Part shown: in pieces, positions 63,705 to 64,000 of the stretch
How positions within the stretch are numbered: the stretch's first letter is position 1
Layout of the letters: each line of letters begins with the position of its first letter
Assembly: GCA_947095585.1 (NCBI GenBank)
Contig: OX352761.1
Span: 64,370,882-64,434,881 of the forward strand
Source: Nephrocerus scutellatus
Lineage: Eukaryota; Arthropoda; Insecta; Diptera; Pipunculidae
Direction: 5' to 3'
DNA length: 64,000 nt
Notes under the pieces: generated by a model
The model's database searches: none
What the model saw: the letters and a program-made list of their open reading frames with translations, nothing else
What the model was told of the DNA's origin: nothing
Translations under genes and position numbers: made by a program

Positions 63705-64000
63705 CAGAGATATTTCTTAGGTCACGACTTTCCACCGGATTAAAATAATTGATGTTGAGATCACCCATTAGAACAATCGTATCATAGTCCTCCGTTAGTT
63801 TAGTTAATAGCTCAGTCAATTCATCGAGTGGAAGAAGACGTATATGCATATATATTGCAGATATAGCTATCTTTGATCAGTTAATAGTAAAGTTTAAGGT
63901 AAGATATTCTAAAATATCAGTTGAACCTTTAGATTTGATTTTATACTGTTTAACTAGGTCATTACGTATGTAAAATGCACCACCCCACCTCTTTTATTTA
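63705..64000 (-). pseudogene. Second copy of endonuclease fragment beyond the microsatellite
   Basis: AGAGATATTTCTTAGGTCAC at about 63707 repeats 62907 onward through the GDLNINYF block, with about 5-10% differences. It continues to the window end with ILTLNFTIN-like and FYIRNDLVKQYKIKSKGST (AFYIRNDLV block) on the minus strand, which the copy at 62.9-63.14 kb lacks, so it extends further towards the endonuclease N-terminus. Confidence 0.75.

Noticed and set aside
63179..63748. 189-codon and overlapping hydrophobic frames
   Set aside because: Same microsatellite artefact.
1..64000. tRNA, rRNA or bacterial operon features
   Set aside because: I scanned by eye for tRNA T-loop and anticodon patterns and rRNA blocks and saw none; ribosome-binding-site logic does not apply to this eukaryotic DNA. 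tRNAscan-SE and Infernal would be decisive.

Overview
The window looks like repeat-dense heterochromatic or intergenic DNA from an insect, most likely a higher dipteran. Evidence: it is A+T-rich, splice-like and poly(A) signals are eukaryotic, and nearly every recognisable protein fragment belongs to an insect transposable-element (TE) family: copia, BEL/Pao (roo-like), Ty3/gypsy, Jockey-, LOA-, CR1/L2- and RTE-type non-LTR elements, Helitron, PIF/Harbinger and Tc1/mariner. I found no convincing single-copy host gene, rRNA, tRNA or CRISPR array. Species cannot be fixed from the sequence alone.

Layout. 1-6509: a Helitron deletion derivative holding a helicase remnant and a ~100-bp minisatellite, split by a gag-protease-only LTR retrotransposon (684-6239, 4-bp target duplication CAAG) whose ~1.47-kb LTRs are mostly ~109-bp minisatellite. 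6.7-10.65 kb: Helitron terminus, then a LOA/Jockey-type non-LTR relic (minus). 12.2-13.3 kb: two-gene PIF/Harbinger relic. 13.9-17.0 kb: an endonuclease fragment, then an RTE-type element. 17.4-20.85 kb: second copy of the LOA/Jockey-type family (plus), then a degenerate satellite to 22.2 kb. 23.2-34.7 kb: three copies of a CR1/L2-like family (called K here), a gypsy fragment, and a BEL/Pao pol-env relic (minus), with a 2,014-bp tandem duplication at 25,079-29,102.

35.0-48.5 kb is a three-level nest: a Jockey element (minus) was split by a K element (plus, 36,543-42,160), which was split by an almost intact copia element (37,408-41,940; identical 251-bp LTRs, target duplication CTAAC, one nonsense codon). 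A 3,674-bp segment crossing all three was later tandemly duplicated (40,541-44,214 and 44,215-47,888).

48.55-49.64 kb: Helitron Rep-domain relic whose terminal CTAG supplies the stop codon. 50.9-51.6 kb: orphan K 5' leader. 51.76-56.5 kb: Mag-like Ty3/gypsy element (minus) sitting in a TTTG-rich microsatellite. 57.9-60.6 kb: a run of DNA transposons (mariner-like derivative, then two Helitrons 19 bp apart). 60.85-64 kb: another CR1/L2-like non-LTR relic with a second large TTTG/TCTG array.

The genes do not form a cellular pathway; they form a stratigraphy of insertions. The youngest and best preserved units are the copia element and the two tandem duplications. All coordinates of element edges without target duplications are approximate.
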